DNA from: Bacteroidia bacterium
GTDB taxonomy: Bacteria > Bacteroidota > Bacteroidia > UBA4408
NCBI GenBank assembly: GCA_020845635.1
Contig: JADLFI010000004.1
Location: forward strand, 1 to 64,000
Direction of reading: 5' to 3'
DNA: 64,000 bases
The notes beneath the pieces are model-generated. The model saw only the letters and a program-made list of their open reading frames with translations, had not been told where the DNA came from and did not search any database. The first letter of the stretch is position 1; each line of letters opens with the position of its first letter. Below, one piece after another: positions 54,476 to 63,300 of this stretch. Both the position numbers and the translations under genes were made by a program.

Positions 54476-55246
54476 TTAAAATCTTAAATGTTTTACGGTG
54501 TTCTTATTTTCTTTTAACTGATAAAGTGCTTCAATACCAATTGTAATATGCATATTTACATAATTTTCTGTAACTTTCTTATCGCTCTCGGAAGTTTTTA
54601 CTCCTGTTGAAATCATCGGTTGATCACTCACCAAAAGCAATGCTCCTGTTGGAATTTCGTTATAAAAACCGGTCGTAAAAATTGTAGCTGTTTCCATATC
54701 AATACCCATTACACGTAGCTTACGCAGATAGTCTTTAAACTCATCATCATGTTCCCAAACTCTTCGGTTGGTGGTATAAATTGTTCCGGTCCAATAATCG
54801 CGGTTATGTTCTCTGATAGCAGTACTAACAGCCTTTTGCAAACTAAATGCCGGTAAGGCCGGAACTTCAGGAGGTAAATAGTCGTTAGAAGTTCCTTCAC
54901 CACGTATGGCAGCTATTGGAAGTATTAAATCGCCTAATTCATTTTTCTTTTTAAGACCTCCGCATTTGCCAAGAAACAAACATGCTTTTGGAGCAGAGGC
55001 ACTCAATAAGTCCATAATGGTAGCCGCGTTGGCACTTCCCATGCCAAAATTTATAATAGTTATATCATTAGCTGTGGCATTGGGCATTATTTTATCGTTG
55101 CCCTCAACGGGCACCTGATGAAAATCGGCAAAAAAGTTGACATAATTTTGGAAATTGGTCAGCAAAATGTATTTGCCAATTTTATCAAGACTTAGGCCTG
55201 TATAACGGGGAAGCCAGTTGGCTACAATTTCTTCTTTACTTTTCAT
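54476..55246 (-). CDS. AMP nucleosidase
   Basis: A 256-residue member of the PNP/UDP family of the Bacteroidota-type AMP nucleosidases, which release adenine from AMP. Signature stretches are TIINFGMGSANAATIMDLL, FLGKCGGLKK and VMGIDMETATIFTTG; the last carries the Met-Glu pair that binds ribose, and the family Asp is in LLVSDQPM. It is much shorter than the proteobacterial Amn, as expected for this subgroup. The ATG at 55246 was chosen because a TACTTTTG box at 55298-55305 overlaps the upstream extension. Confidence 0.85.
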   Translation of the reverse strand: MKSKEEIVANWLPRYTGLSLDKIGKYILLTNFQNYVNFFADFHQVPVEGNDKIMPNATANDITIINFGMGSANAATIMDLLSASAPKACLFLGKCGGLKKKNELGDLILPIAAIRGEGTSNDYLPPEVPALPAFSLQKAVSTAIREHNRDYWTGTIYTTNRRVWEHDDEFKDYLRKLRVMGIDMETATIFTTGFYNEIPTGALLLVSDQPMISTGVKTSESDKKVTENYVNMHITIGIEALYQLKENKNTVKHLRF

Positions 55247-55297
55247 ATTTAACTTTTTTAATGTTAAAATACAGCGGTTAGCTATTTTTCTAAGGGG

Positions 55298-55305
55298 CAA
55301 AAGTA
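55298..55305 (-). promoter_or_regulatory. Putative -7 box (TACTTTTG) of the AMP nucleosidase-holA-uppS run
   Basis: Minus-strand TAnnTTTG 51 bases upstream of the ATG at 55246. It excludes the longer start at 55300. Confidence 0.45.
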
Positions 55306-55393
55306 ATTAATTATTGGCTATTTTTGATAAAACTAGTAATATTGTTAGATTTGAATTGTAAAAATTGTTTATATAACCACTTATTACCTACCG

Positions 55394-55858
55394 TTGAATA
55401 AATTTTTTCCGCTAAACTTACCCCAAGCCAATTTACGAATAAAGGAAAAAGATAATGATTATTATATTTTTGATATCATTAGAAGAAAGTGGCTTGTGCT
55501 AAGCCCTGAAGAATGGGTTAGGCAGAATTTCTTACATTTTTTGATAAATCATAAAGGGTACTTACAGACGTATATTGGGGTTGAGTCGGGCTTAAAGTAT
55601 AATGCTTTACAGAAACGGGTTGATATTGTTATTTATAATAAATATAAAAATCCAATATTATTGGTTGAATGTAAGGCTCCGCAAGTAAACATTACTCAAA
55701 ATGTGTTTGACCAAGTAAGCAGGTATAATAAAAAGTTAAATGCAACTTTTTTATGCGTAAGTAATGGTATTCAACATTATTGCTGGACATTTAATGCCCA
55801 ACAAAATGAGTTTGTTTTCTTAAATGATATTCCAATGTTTCAGGAAATAGCAATATAA
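55394..55858 (+). CDS. Orphan HsdR N-terminal-domain protein (TTG start)
   Basis: A 154-residue single-domain protein of the HSDR_N type seen in type I restriction R subunits and as stand-alone proteins. The PDDEXK core is RVDIVIYNKYKNPILLVECKAP: Asp about 92, Glu about 106 and Lys about 108, with Gln in FDQVSRYNK. It would be a nuclease-like fold, but no methylase, specificity or helicase gene is near, so it is not an R-M system. Stand-alone versions are common next to holA in Bacteroidota, as here. No ATG exists between the upstream stop and the TTG at 55394, so TTG is the start. Confidence 0.8.
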   Translation: MNKFFPLNLPQANLRIKEKDNDYYIFDIIRRKWLVLSPEEWVRQNFLHFLINHKGYLQTYIGVESGLKYNALQKRVDIVIYNKYKNPILLVECKAPQVNITQNVFDQVSRYNKKLNATFLCVSNGIQHYCWTFNAQQNEFVFLNDIPMFQEIAI

Positions 55859-55871
55859 TATTTTTCCTGAA
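55839..55871. terminator. Bidirectional hairpin over the HsdR-N stop codon
   Basis: Perfect 9-bp arms TTCAGGAAA (55839-55847) and TTTCCTGAA (55863-55871) with a 15-base AT-rich loop that holds the TAA stop. The right arm precedes the convergent nadB end by 11 bases. It probably serves both genes. Confidence 0.6.
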
Positions 55872-55882
55872 TAAACTTGAGA

Positions 55883-57448
55883 TTATTTGTTGATATAATC
55901 GAGATTGTAGTGTAGGCCACGGCTTTCTTTTCTTTGCATAGCTTGCTTTATAATAATATATCCAACCTTAATCATATTTCTCAGTTCGCAAAGTTGTTTA
56001 CTTACAGTGGTTTTTTCGTACAAATTTTCGGTTTCGTTGTGTAAAATCAATAAACGGTCAAAGGCACGTTTTAGGCGCAAATCAGAACGAACTATACCTA
56101 CGTAATTACTCATTATACTTTGCAGCTCTTTTAAACTTTGAGTAATTAAAATCATTTCTTCGGGATGGGCAGTTCCATCAACATTCCAAGGCGGAATATT
56201 TTTTATTGGCACGGTTGTTTGCGCAACTTGGGTAGCTTTTAAAGCAGCACGGTGTGAATATACCAATGCTTCTAGCAAAGAGTTTGAAGCCAATCTGTTA
56301 GCTCCGTGCAGGCCGGTACGTGAGCATTCGCCAACAGCAAAAAGATTTTTTATACTGCTTCTACCGTATTGGTCAACATCAATACCACCACACATATAGT
56401 GTGCCGCAGGAACTACAGGGATATAACTTTCAAACAAATTAATATTGAGCGATAAACACTTTTTGTATATGTTGGGAAAGTGATTGGTAAATTCTTCTTT
56501 ATGAAGATGAGTACAATCAAGGTAAACATAATCATCGCCCCGGGTTTTCATTTCATTGTCAATAGCTCGGGCTACAATATCGCGTGGGGCTAAATCTTTT
56601 CTTTCATCGTATTTAGCCATAAAAGCTTCGCCCGATTTGTTACGAAGAACAGCTCCGAAGCCTCTAACAGCCTCAGATATTAAGAAAGAGGGATGATGCC
56701 CGGGCTGATACAAAGCAGTGGGGTGAAACTGAATAAATTCCATATCGGCAATGCGCCCTTTGGCACGATATACCATAGCTACACCATCGCCAGTGGCAAT
56801 GGTAGGATTAGTGGTGCTTTCATAAACATGACCGCATCCGCCTGAAGCCATAAGTATGGTCTTTGAAGCAATAGTTTCAATTTTTCCTGTTTTTAAATTC
56901 AGAGCATATACGCCATAGCATTCTATGCCTGGTGTTTGACTGTTTACCCACACTCCAAAATGATGCTGGGTTATAATATCCAAAGCAAAGTAGTGTGATA
57001 AAATTTCAATATTTGGATGGGCATGTGCTTGAGCTAAAAGTGCCCTCTCGATTTCAAAACCTGTTATATCTTTATGGTGTAATACTCTTTTTTCTGAGTG
57101 TCCTCCTTCCTTGGCTAAATCGTAATTCCCTGTTTGTGTTTTATCAAATTGTACCCCCCAATTAATAAGTTCATTAATTCTTTCGGTTGATTCTTCAATA
57201 ACCATTTTTACAACTTCCTCGTTGCAAATTCCATCACCACATATTAATGTATCCTGTATATGTTTTTGGTATGAGTCGGGGGCGTACATTACAGCTGCAA
57301 TACCGCCCTGGGCGTATTTGGTGTTGCTTTCATCTTCATCGGCTTTGGTAAGCATAAGTACTTTCCCATATTCGGCTACTTTAAGTGCATAGCTTATACC
57401 GGCTACTCCTGAACCAATAATCAAAAAATCAATTTCTCGAGTTAACAT
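55883..57448 (-). CDS. nadB: L-aspartate oxidase
   Basis: A 521-residue flavoprotein of de novo NAD synthesis that oxidises aspartate to iminoaspartate. The FAD motif is IIGSGVAGISYALKVAEYG (residues about 10-28), and the signature GGIAAVM, EGGHSEKRVLHHKD and HPTAL (substrate-binding His) are clear; the C-terminal helical domain is about 425-520. No nadA or nadC is adjacent. The gene follows rimK after 22 bases, with rimK's partner upstream: an unusual three-gene run. Confidence 0.94.
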   Translation of the reverse strand: MLTREIDFLIIGSGVAGISYALKVAEYGKVLMLTKADEDESNTKYAQGGIAAVMYAPDSYQKHIQDTLICGDGICNEEVVKMVIEESTERINELINWGVQFDKTQTGNYDLAKEGGHSEKRVLHHKDITGFEIERALLAQAHAHPNIEILSHYFALDIITQHHFGVWVNSQTPGIECYGVYALNLKTGKIETIASKTILMASGGCGHVYESTTNPTIATGDGVAMVYRAKGRIADMEFIQFHPTALYQPGHHPSFLISEAVRGFGAVLRNKSGEAFMAKYDERKDLAPRDIVARAIDNEMKTRGDDYVYLDCTHLHKEEFTNHFPNIYKKCLSLNINLFESYIPVVPAAHYMCGGIDVDQYGRSSIKNLFAVGECSRTGLHGANRLASNSLLEALVYSHRAALKATQVAQTTVPIKNIPPWNVDGTAHPEEMILITQSLKELQSIMSNYVGIVRSDLRLKRAFDRLLILHNETENLYEKTTVSKQLCELRNMIKVGYIIIKQAMQRKESRGLHYNLDYINK

Positions 57449-57470
57449 AAAAAATATTGATTAATGTAAA

Positions 57471-58358
57471 TTATTCGCGGGCTGTATATTCATTTCTTTC
57501 AATATATTCAATAATCTTACCAGCTATATCTACTTTTGTTGCTCCTTCTATGCCTTCTAGCCCGGGAGATGAGTTAACTTCCATCACTAAAGGGCCTCTA
57601 TTGCTTTGCAGCATATCTACACCAGCTATGGCAAGCCCTAATTTCTTGGCGGCTTTAATAGCTGTAGCTCTTTCTTGTTGAGTTAATTCAATAATTGAAG
57701 CAGTGCCACCCAAATGTAAATTTGATCTGAAATTTCCTGAAGCACCTTGTCTTTTCATAGCCCCAACAATTTGACCATCAACAATAAAAGCTCTAATATC
57801 TGCACCTTGAGCTTCTTTAATAAATTCTTGAACCAAAATATTTACTTCAACTCCTAAAAAGGCTTCAATTACTGACTTTGCAGAGTTTCTTGTTTCGGCT
57901 AGTATTACTCCAATTCCTTGAGTACCTTCTAAAAGTTTAATAACTACAGGTGTTCCACCAACTTGGCTTAAAACACTATCAATGTCTTTTGGGAATGATA
58001 CAAAAGCTGTCTTAGGCATTCCTATCCCTGCCTTGGCCAATAATTGCAAACTTCTCAATTTATCTCTCGAACGCACTAGTGCTTGAGATTCAACCGATGA
58101 GAATATTTTCATTTGCTCAAACTGTCGAACTACAGCAGCTCCGTAAAACGTAACTGATGCTCCTATTCGGGGTATTACTGCATCTACTCCTGTTATTTTT
58201 TTTCCGTTGTATAATATTTTCGGTTTACCTTGTTCAATAATCAATACACATTTCAAATGATCAAGAATAATCATATTGTGTCCTCTTTGTTGCCCAGCTT
58301 CTATTAACCTTTTTGTAGAGTACAAAGAAGGATTTCTGGATAATACTGCTATTTTCAT
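57471..58358 (-). CDS. rimK: ATP-grasp ligase RimK
   Basis: A 295-residue ATP-grasp ligase. In enterobacteria RimK adds glutamates to ribosomal protein S6; relatives ligate other amino acids. The pre-ATP-grasp domain (about 1-100) holds [19 protein letters not shown]. The ATP-grasp core has [19 protein letters not shown], the lid region [12 protein letters not shown] and the metal/ATP strand [14 protein letters not shown] (about 262-275). Whether rpsF C-terminal residues are its target here cannot be told. Its start is 11 bases after the retropepsin-like partner gene. Confidence 0.9.
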   Translation of the reverse strand: MKIAVLSRNPSLYSTKRLIEAGQQRGHNMIILDHLKCVLIIEQGKPKILYNGKKITGVDAVIPRIGASVTFYGAAVVRQFEQMKIFSSVESQALVRSRDKLRSLQLLAKAGIGMPKTAFVSFPKDIDSVLSQVGGTPVVIKLLEGTQGIGVILAETRNSAKSVIEAFLGVEVNILVQEFIKEAQGADIRAFIVDGQIVGAMKRQGASGNFRSNLHLGGTASIIELTQQERATAIKAAKKLGLAIAGVDMLQSNRGPLVMEVNSSPGLEGIEGATKVDIAGKIIEYIERNEYTARE

Positions 58359-58369
58359 ATAGTGGATTT

Positions 58370-58789
58370 TTAATGGCTTAAGTGATAGTTTTTTGAAACG
58401 TCAACAATGAATTTGTTTTTTAAAAGCCTTCGCCCTATCAATACCGGATATCGCATATTTTTTCGGTCGGTTAATGAAATCTTACATTTAAGTCTGCGCT
58501 TGCCAATTACTACCAATGTTCTTATTACATATCGGTGTTCTTTTTCGCCAAACGAACTTTTAAATAATTTTGATATATAGTGGTCAAATTGATGTTCTTT
58601 ATTTGAGCATTCCTTGCCATTAGAATCAACTACTCTAAAACACAAAACATCTTTGCCTGAAATGTTTTTTATTTGAATGTCGCAGCAATGAAGAGCTGTG
58701 GTATATGCACCTGTGTCTATTTTCGCCTCTAAATTATAAATGTCTAATTCAGGAAAACTTACTTTTTCTTTTCTTCCTATTATATCCAC
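58370..58789 (-). CDS. Retropepsin-like protease associated with RimK (RimB-like)
   Basis: A 139-residue single-domain aspartic protease-fold protein of the type often named ATP-dependent zinc protease. The active-site motif is DTGA (Asp25-Ala28) in [15 protein letters not shown], and [20 protein letters not shown] closes the fold as in retropepsins. In Pseudomonas a RimA-RimB-RimK set controls S6 modification, with RimB as the protease. Here rimB and rimK are adjacent (11-base gap), but no rimA-like gene is seen. It heads a transcript with rimK and nadB. Confidence 0.82.
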   Translation of the reverse strand: MDIIGRKEKVSFPELDIYNLEAKIDTGAYTTALHCCDIQIKNISGKDVLCFRVVDSNGKECSNKEHQFDHYISKLFKSSFGEKEHRYVIRTLVVIGKRRLKCKISLTDRKNMRYPVLIGRRLLKNKFIVDVSKNYHLSH

Positions 58790-58970
58790 GGTGTATTTTT
58801 ATTAAATAAAATTACTGATAAGTTTTTTACAAATAAAACTAAAAAATTGATGCAAATTTAAACTTTGAAAAGTAATATGGTTTAAATTAGAAACAAAGTA
58901 TTGTGAATATAAAGTTTGTATAAATATTCTCTATATCGCAAAAGATAATATAATTGTAACTTAAAATTAC

Positions 58971-58978
58971 TATTTTTG
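58971..58978 (+). promoter_or_regulatory. Putative -7 box (TATTTTTG) of the nucleoside transporter gene
   Basis: TAnnTTTG match 47 bases before the ATG at 59026, in a 236-base divergent region shared with the retropepsin gene. A TTG lies 14 bases upstream, rather close for a -33 element. Confidence 0.4.
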
Positions 58979-59025
58979 ATTACTAATAGTTACCTCAAAC
59001 AGAATTTAAATTAAGAAAAATATTT

Positions 59026-60309
59026 ATGGACAGATTTACAGGGATCTTAGGAATTGTTTTAATCTTAGGAATTGCTTTTATGTTAAGCAGTCACAAAAAG
59101 AATATAAATTATCGCTTGGTAGGAATAGGTTTGTTGTTGCAGATTTTAATGGCGGTTTTTATTTTAAAAGTACCTTTAGGTCAGGCATTGTTTGGGAAAT
59201 TAGGTGTTATGGTCAGCAAAATATTAGAGTATAGTGATAAAGGGGCGGATTTTGTTTTTGGTATTTTAGTGAGTAAAGAAAAGTTAGAGAGTATATTTGG
59301 GCCGGGCAGTAGCTTTATTTTTATTTTTAAAATTATGCCTACCATTATCTTTGTTTCGGTATTGGTAAGCATAGCCTACCATATTGGATTAATGCAGCGT
59401 ATTGTTTCTGTGGTAGCCCGTGTAGTGCATTGGTTAATGGGTGTTAGTGGGAGCGAGGCTATAAGTAATGTGGCCAGTGCCTTTGTGGGGCAGGTAGAGG
59501 CACAAATTATGATTAAACCCTATATCAGCAGTATGACTATGAGCGAAATTTTAGCATCTATGGCCGGGAGCATGGCTTGTATTGCCGGGGGGGTAATGGC
59601 AGTATATATTTCAATGGGAGTGCCGGCCGAGTATTTAATTGCGGCCAGCTTAATGGCTGCACCCGGAGCATTAGTTATCTCTAAAATTGTCTTACCAGAA
59701 ACTCAAGAATCAACTACTAAAGGAACCGTAAAATTAGAGATAAAAAAAGTACATGCCAATTTGATGGATGCTATTTCGCATGGAGCATCAGATGGTTTAA
59801 AGGTTTCGTTAAATGTTATTGCCATGCTAATAGGTTTTATTGCTTTAATAGCTATGATTGATGCTTTATTAGGCTATACAGGGCGTGGTCTGTCATCTAT
59901 GGGAGTTTCGCTATCAGCCATAGGAATCGATATCAGTACTTTATCATTAAAACAAATATTAGGAGCATTTTTCTCGGTATTTGCCTTTGCTATGGGAGTA
60001 CCGTGGCACGAGGCATCGCAAGCAGGTGGATTACTTGGAACTAAAATGGTTATCAATGAATTTGTGGCTTATAGCGATTTGTCGGCTATGCTAAAAGCAG
60101 GTGTTTTTAGTAAAAAAACCATAACCATATTAAGTTTTGCCTTATGCGGATTTGCCAATTTCAGCAGTATAGCCATACAAGTTGGCGGAATTGGAGAGCT
60201 GGCACCGGACAGAAGACAAGACTTGGCACGATTAGGATTTAAAGCGCTTATTTGCGGAACTCTAGCCAGTTATATGTCGGCTACTATTGCAGGAATTTTA
60301 GTTAGTTAA
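59026..60309 (+). CDS. CNT family nucleoside transporter (NupC-like)
   Basis: A 427-residue concentrative nucleoside transporter with eight to ten TM helices. Core motifs are GPGSSFIFIFKIMPTIIF (about residues 90-107), SGSEAISNVASAFVGQVEAQ (about 141-160), ASMAGSMACIAGGVMAVYI and GFANFSSIAIQVGGIGEL near the C-terminus. It couples nucleoside uptake to a Na+ or H+ gradient. The next gene starts after 16 bases, so a large surface protein may be co-transcribed with it. Confidence 0.92.
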   Translation: MDRFTGILGIVLILGIAFMLSSHKKNINYRLVGIGLLLQILMAVFILKVPLGQALFGKLGVMVSKILEYSDKGADFVFGILVSKEKLESIFGPGSSFIFIFKIMPTIIFVSVLVSIAYHIGLMQRIVSVVARVVHWLMGVSGSEAISNVASAFVGQVEAQIMIKPYISSMTMSEILASMAGSMACIAGGVMAVYISMGVPAEYLIAASLMAAPGALVISKIVLPETQESTTKGTVKLEIKKVHANLMDAISHGASDGLKVSLNVIAMLIGFIALIAMIDALLGYTGRGLSSMGVSLSAIGIDISTLSLKQILGAFFSVFAFAMGVPWHEASQAGGLLGTKMVINEFVAYSDLSAMLKAGVFSKKTITILSFALCGFANFSSIAIQVGGIGELAPDRRQDLARLGFKALICGTLASYMSATIAGILVS

Positions 60310-60325
60310 TTAAGAAAAGTAAAAC

Positions 60326-63300
60326 ATGAAGAGATTTATTAAGTTTAATCTATGGGTCGCGGTAATACTGTTTGCCTCTAATGTTAAGGCCCAGTATCAA
60401 CAAGGATTTGAACCTATAAATGCAGGAAATTATCCAACCATTATTACCGAGCTAAGAAATCAATGCTGGTTGGTTAATGAGCTTAGTGTTAATGCCGGAG
60501 GTGTTAGTCCAATTAGTGGAAATCAAACTTTTGTTACCGGAACTGCCGCTACTTTGGGGAATAGAGGTTTTATAAGCCCTTATATGGCTTTTACGGGAAA
60601 CGATGAAGTGTCATTTAAGTATAAATACTACGGTACACCGGGTAATTTTCATCGCTGGTTTTTGCTAAAATTAATTTCCGACAAAGGAATAGTTACAACC
60701 ATTGACAGTGTTTATATTAATCAATCAACCAATACAGTTTTTACTTTTCAAAAAAATATTGTGGGTTATTCAGGAAAGTACAAATTATTTGTCAACTATC
60801 GTGGTACAGGAAATGGCATACAAGGCTCAAGGACAGGGTTTGATGATTTTAACTTTAGTAACAATTATTTTTATCCTACGGGATGTGTAGATACTGATTT
60901 TGACGGAATACCCGACCATAAAGATAAAGACGATGATAATGATGGAATACCTGATGTAGTTGAATTATGCGGTCTTGGGGCTACTGATTTTTCCTGCTTA
61001 GGTTTAACTCCGGCTTCTTCTGACCCTGCACGTGATGCAGATGAAGACGGCATTGATAATTACTTGGATTCTGATTTTTGTTTGTTAAATGCCAATGGAG
61101 CATGTGTTAACTTAGACTTTGACGGGGATGGCATTCCCAATCATTTAGATTTGGATAGCGATAATGACGGAATATTAGATGCTGTTGAGGCTAATGGAGG
61201 TATTGAACCGGCTAATTATCTGAGTGGGACAATTAATTCGCCTGTTGGTCCTAACGGAATGCCCAATAGTGCCGAGATTGGTATTAATTCCGGAATTACT
61301 GTTTTCCCTATGATTAATACTGATGGTTTAGGCAATCCTGATTATTTAGATACTGACTCTGATGATGATGGAATACCTGATATTATTGAGGCGCAAAGTA
61401 CTAATGGTTATTTGCCACCAAGCGGTATTGATAGTGATGGCGATGGTGTAGATGATGCTTATGATAACATCCCCGGAATGTTGGCAGTTGGACTAAATCC
61501 TATTAATTCGGACAATACCGATGTTCCTGATTATATTGATACCGATTCAGATAATGACGGTAGAGCTGATATAGTGGAAGCTCATGATACTAACGGGAAT
61601 AATATACAAGATGGTACTGAAATTTCTTTTGTGGCAAGTGGGGATGACTCGGATAATGACGGAATGGATGATGTTTATGATTTTGTTCTAGGATTCAGTG
61701 CTACTAATGGTGGTCAAACACCATTATCTTTTCCCGATGCTCAATTCGGAACTTCCGAACGCGATTGGCGTGAATCTCCTTATGGTCCTGAGATTTGTAA
61801 TAATGGGATTGATGATGATGGTGATGGTTTGGCAGATTGTTTAGACCCTGATTGTGGAATGCCTACCATAGATTCGGTTTGGGTAAATGCAGTTGGCCCT
61901 TGCAGTAACATGCTTAACGGAAGTATTACCATTTTTTCGTCCAATGCAAATACCTTTAGTATTGATGGAGGTTTAAATTTTTCTGTTGATTCCTTATTTA
62001 CAAATCTTGCTGTAGGTTTATACAATATTGTTGTTTCAAACAGTAATGGTTGTACATCATCAGCCACTAACAACCCATACGAAATAGTGGCATTTAACTG
62101 TCCGCCAATAGCAGTAAACGATACGTATTCGGTAAATCAGAATACTGTGTTGAACGGCACTTCTGTTTTAGATAACGATGATGCCACTGATGGCCCTGCC
62201 TTGAATATTCAAACTACAACCATCTCCGGACCTAACCACGGAGTATTGATAATTAACAGTGATGGTACATTTGTCTATACACCTGATAATAACTTTTTCG
62301 GAATCGATCAGTTTCAATATTTAATTTGTGATGGTGCTATTCCTGCTTTGTGTGATACCGCTTTGGTGGTAATTAATGTTATTCAAGTAAATCAGACCCC
62401 TACAGTTTTGAACGAATATATAAGCACTTTTGTGAATGTAACAGCCAATGGTAATGTATTAAATAATGATTCAGACCCGGATGGAACTTTAAGTGTTAAC
62501 ACCACACCTGTTCTAAATGCTGCTAATGGTACATTCTCCATTGATGCTTTGGGTAACTTTAGTTATATTCCTAACGTTAATTATATAGGTAATGATACGG
62601 TTATAGTTTTAGTATGCGATAACGGAGGAATATGTATTGATGACACGCTTTTTATTACTGTACTTCCAAACAACCCGCCAATAGTAGTCAACGAAATAAT
62701 AGTCATTAACGAAGATCAAAATACTTCAGGAAATATTTTAGATAATGATTCGGATGCTGATGGCACTTTAAGTGTTAATACCACACCATTACTTAATGCT
62801 TTGCATGGTGTTTTTATAACCGATGCCAATGGAAATTTTACCTATACTCCTAATCAGGATTACTTTGGTAATGATACTGTAGTAGTTGCAGTTTGCGACA
62901 ATTTTGGGGCTTGTGTAAACGATACTTTATTCATAACTATATTACCTGTTAACGATTTACCTATTGTTCAAAATGAGAACATAAGTGTGATAGCTAATAC
63001 ATCATATACAGGAAATATTCTTGCAAACGATTATGATGTAGATGGCACATTAAGTATAAATCCTACACCTCTTTTTTATCCTTTAAATGGTACTGTTACA
63101 GCACAAGCCAACGGTGATTTTACCTACACCCCTTTAGCCGGTTTTATAGGAGTGGACATAATGTGGTTTGAAGTTTGTGATAATGATGGAGGCTGCGTAA
63201 ACGACACGGTGTTTATAAATGTTACGCCTCCTGCCAACCAACCTCCTTTAATACTAAACGATTATTACACTCTGAATGAAAATACCAGTATAAGTTCAAA

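Noticed and set aside
55394-55858. Type I restriction-modification system
   Set aside because: Only an isolated HsdR N-terminal-like domain is present. No HsdM, HsdS or helicase domain is encoded nearby, and stand-alone versions next to holA are common in this phylum.
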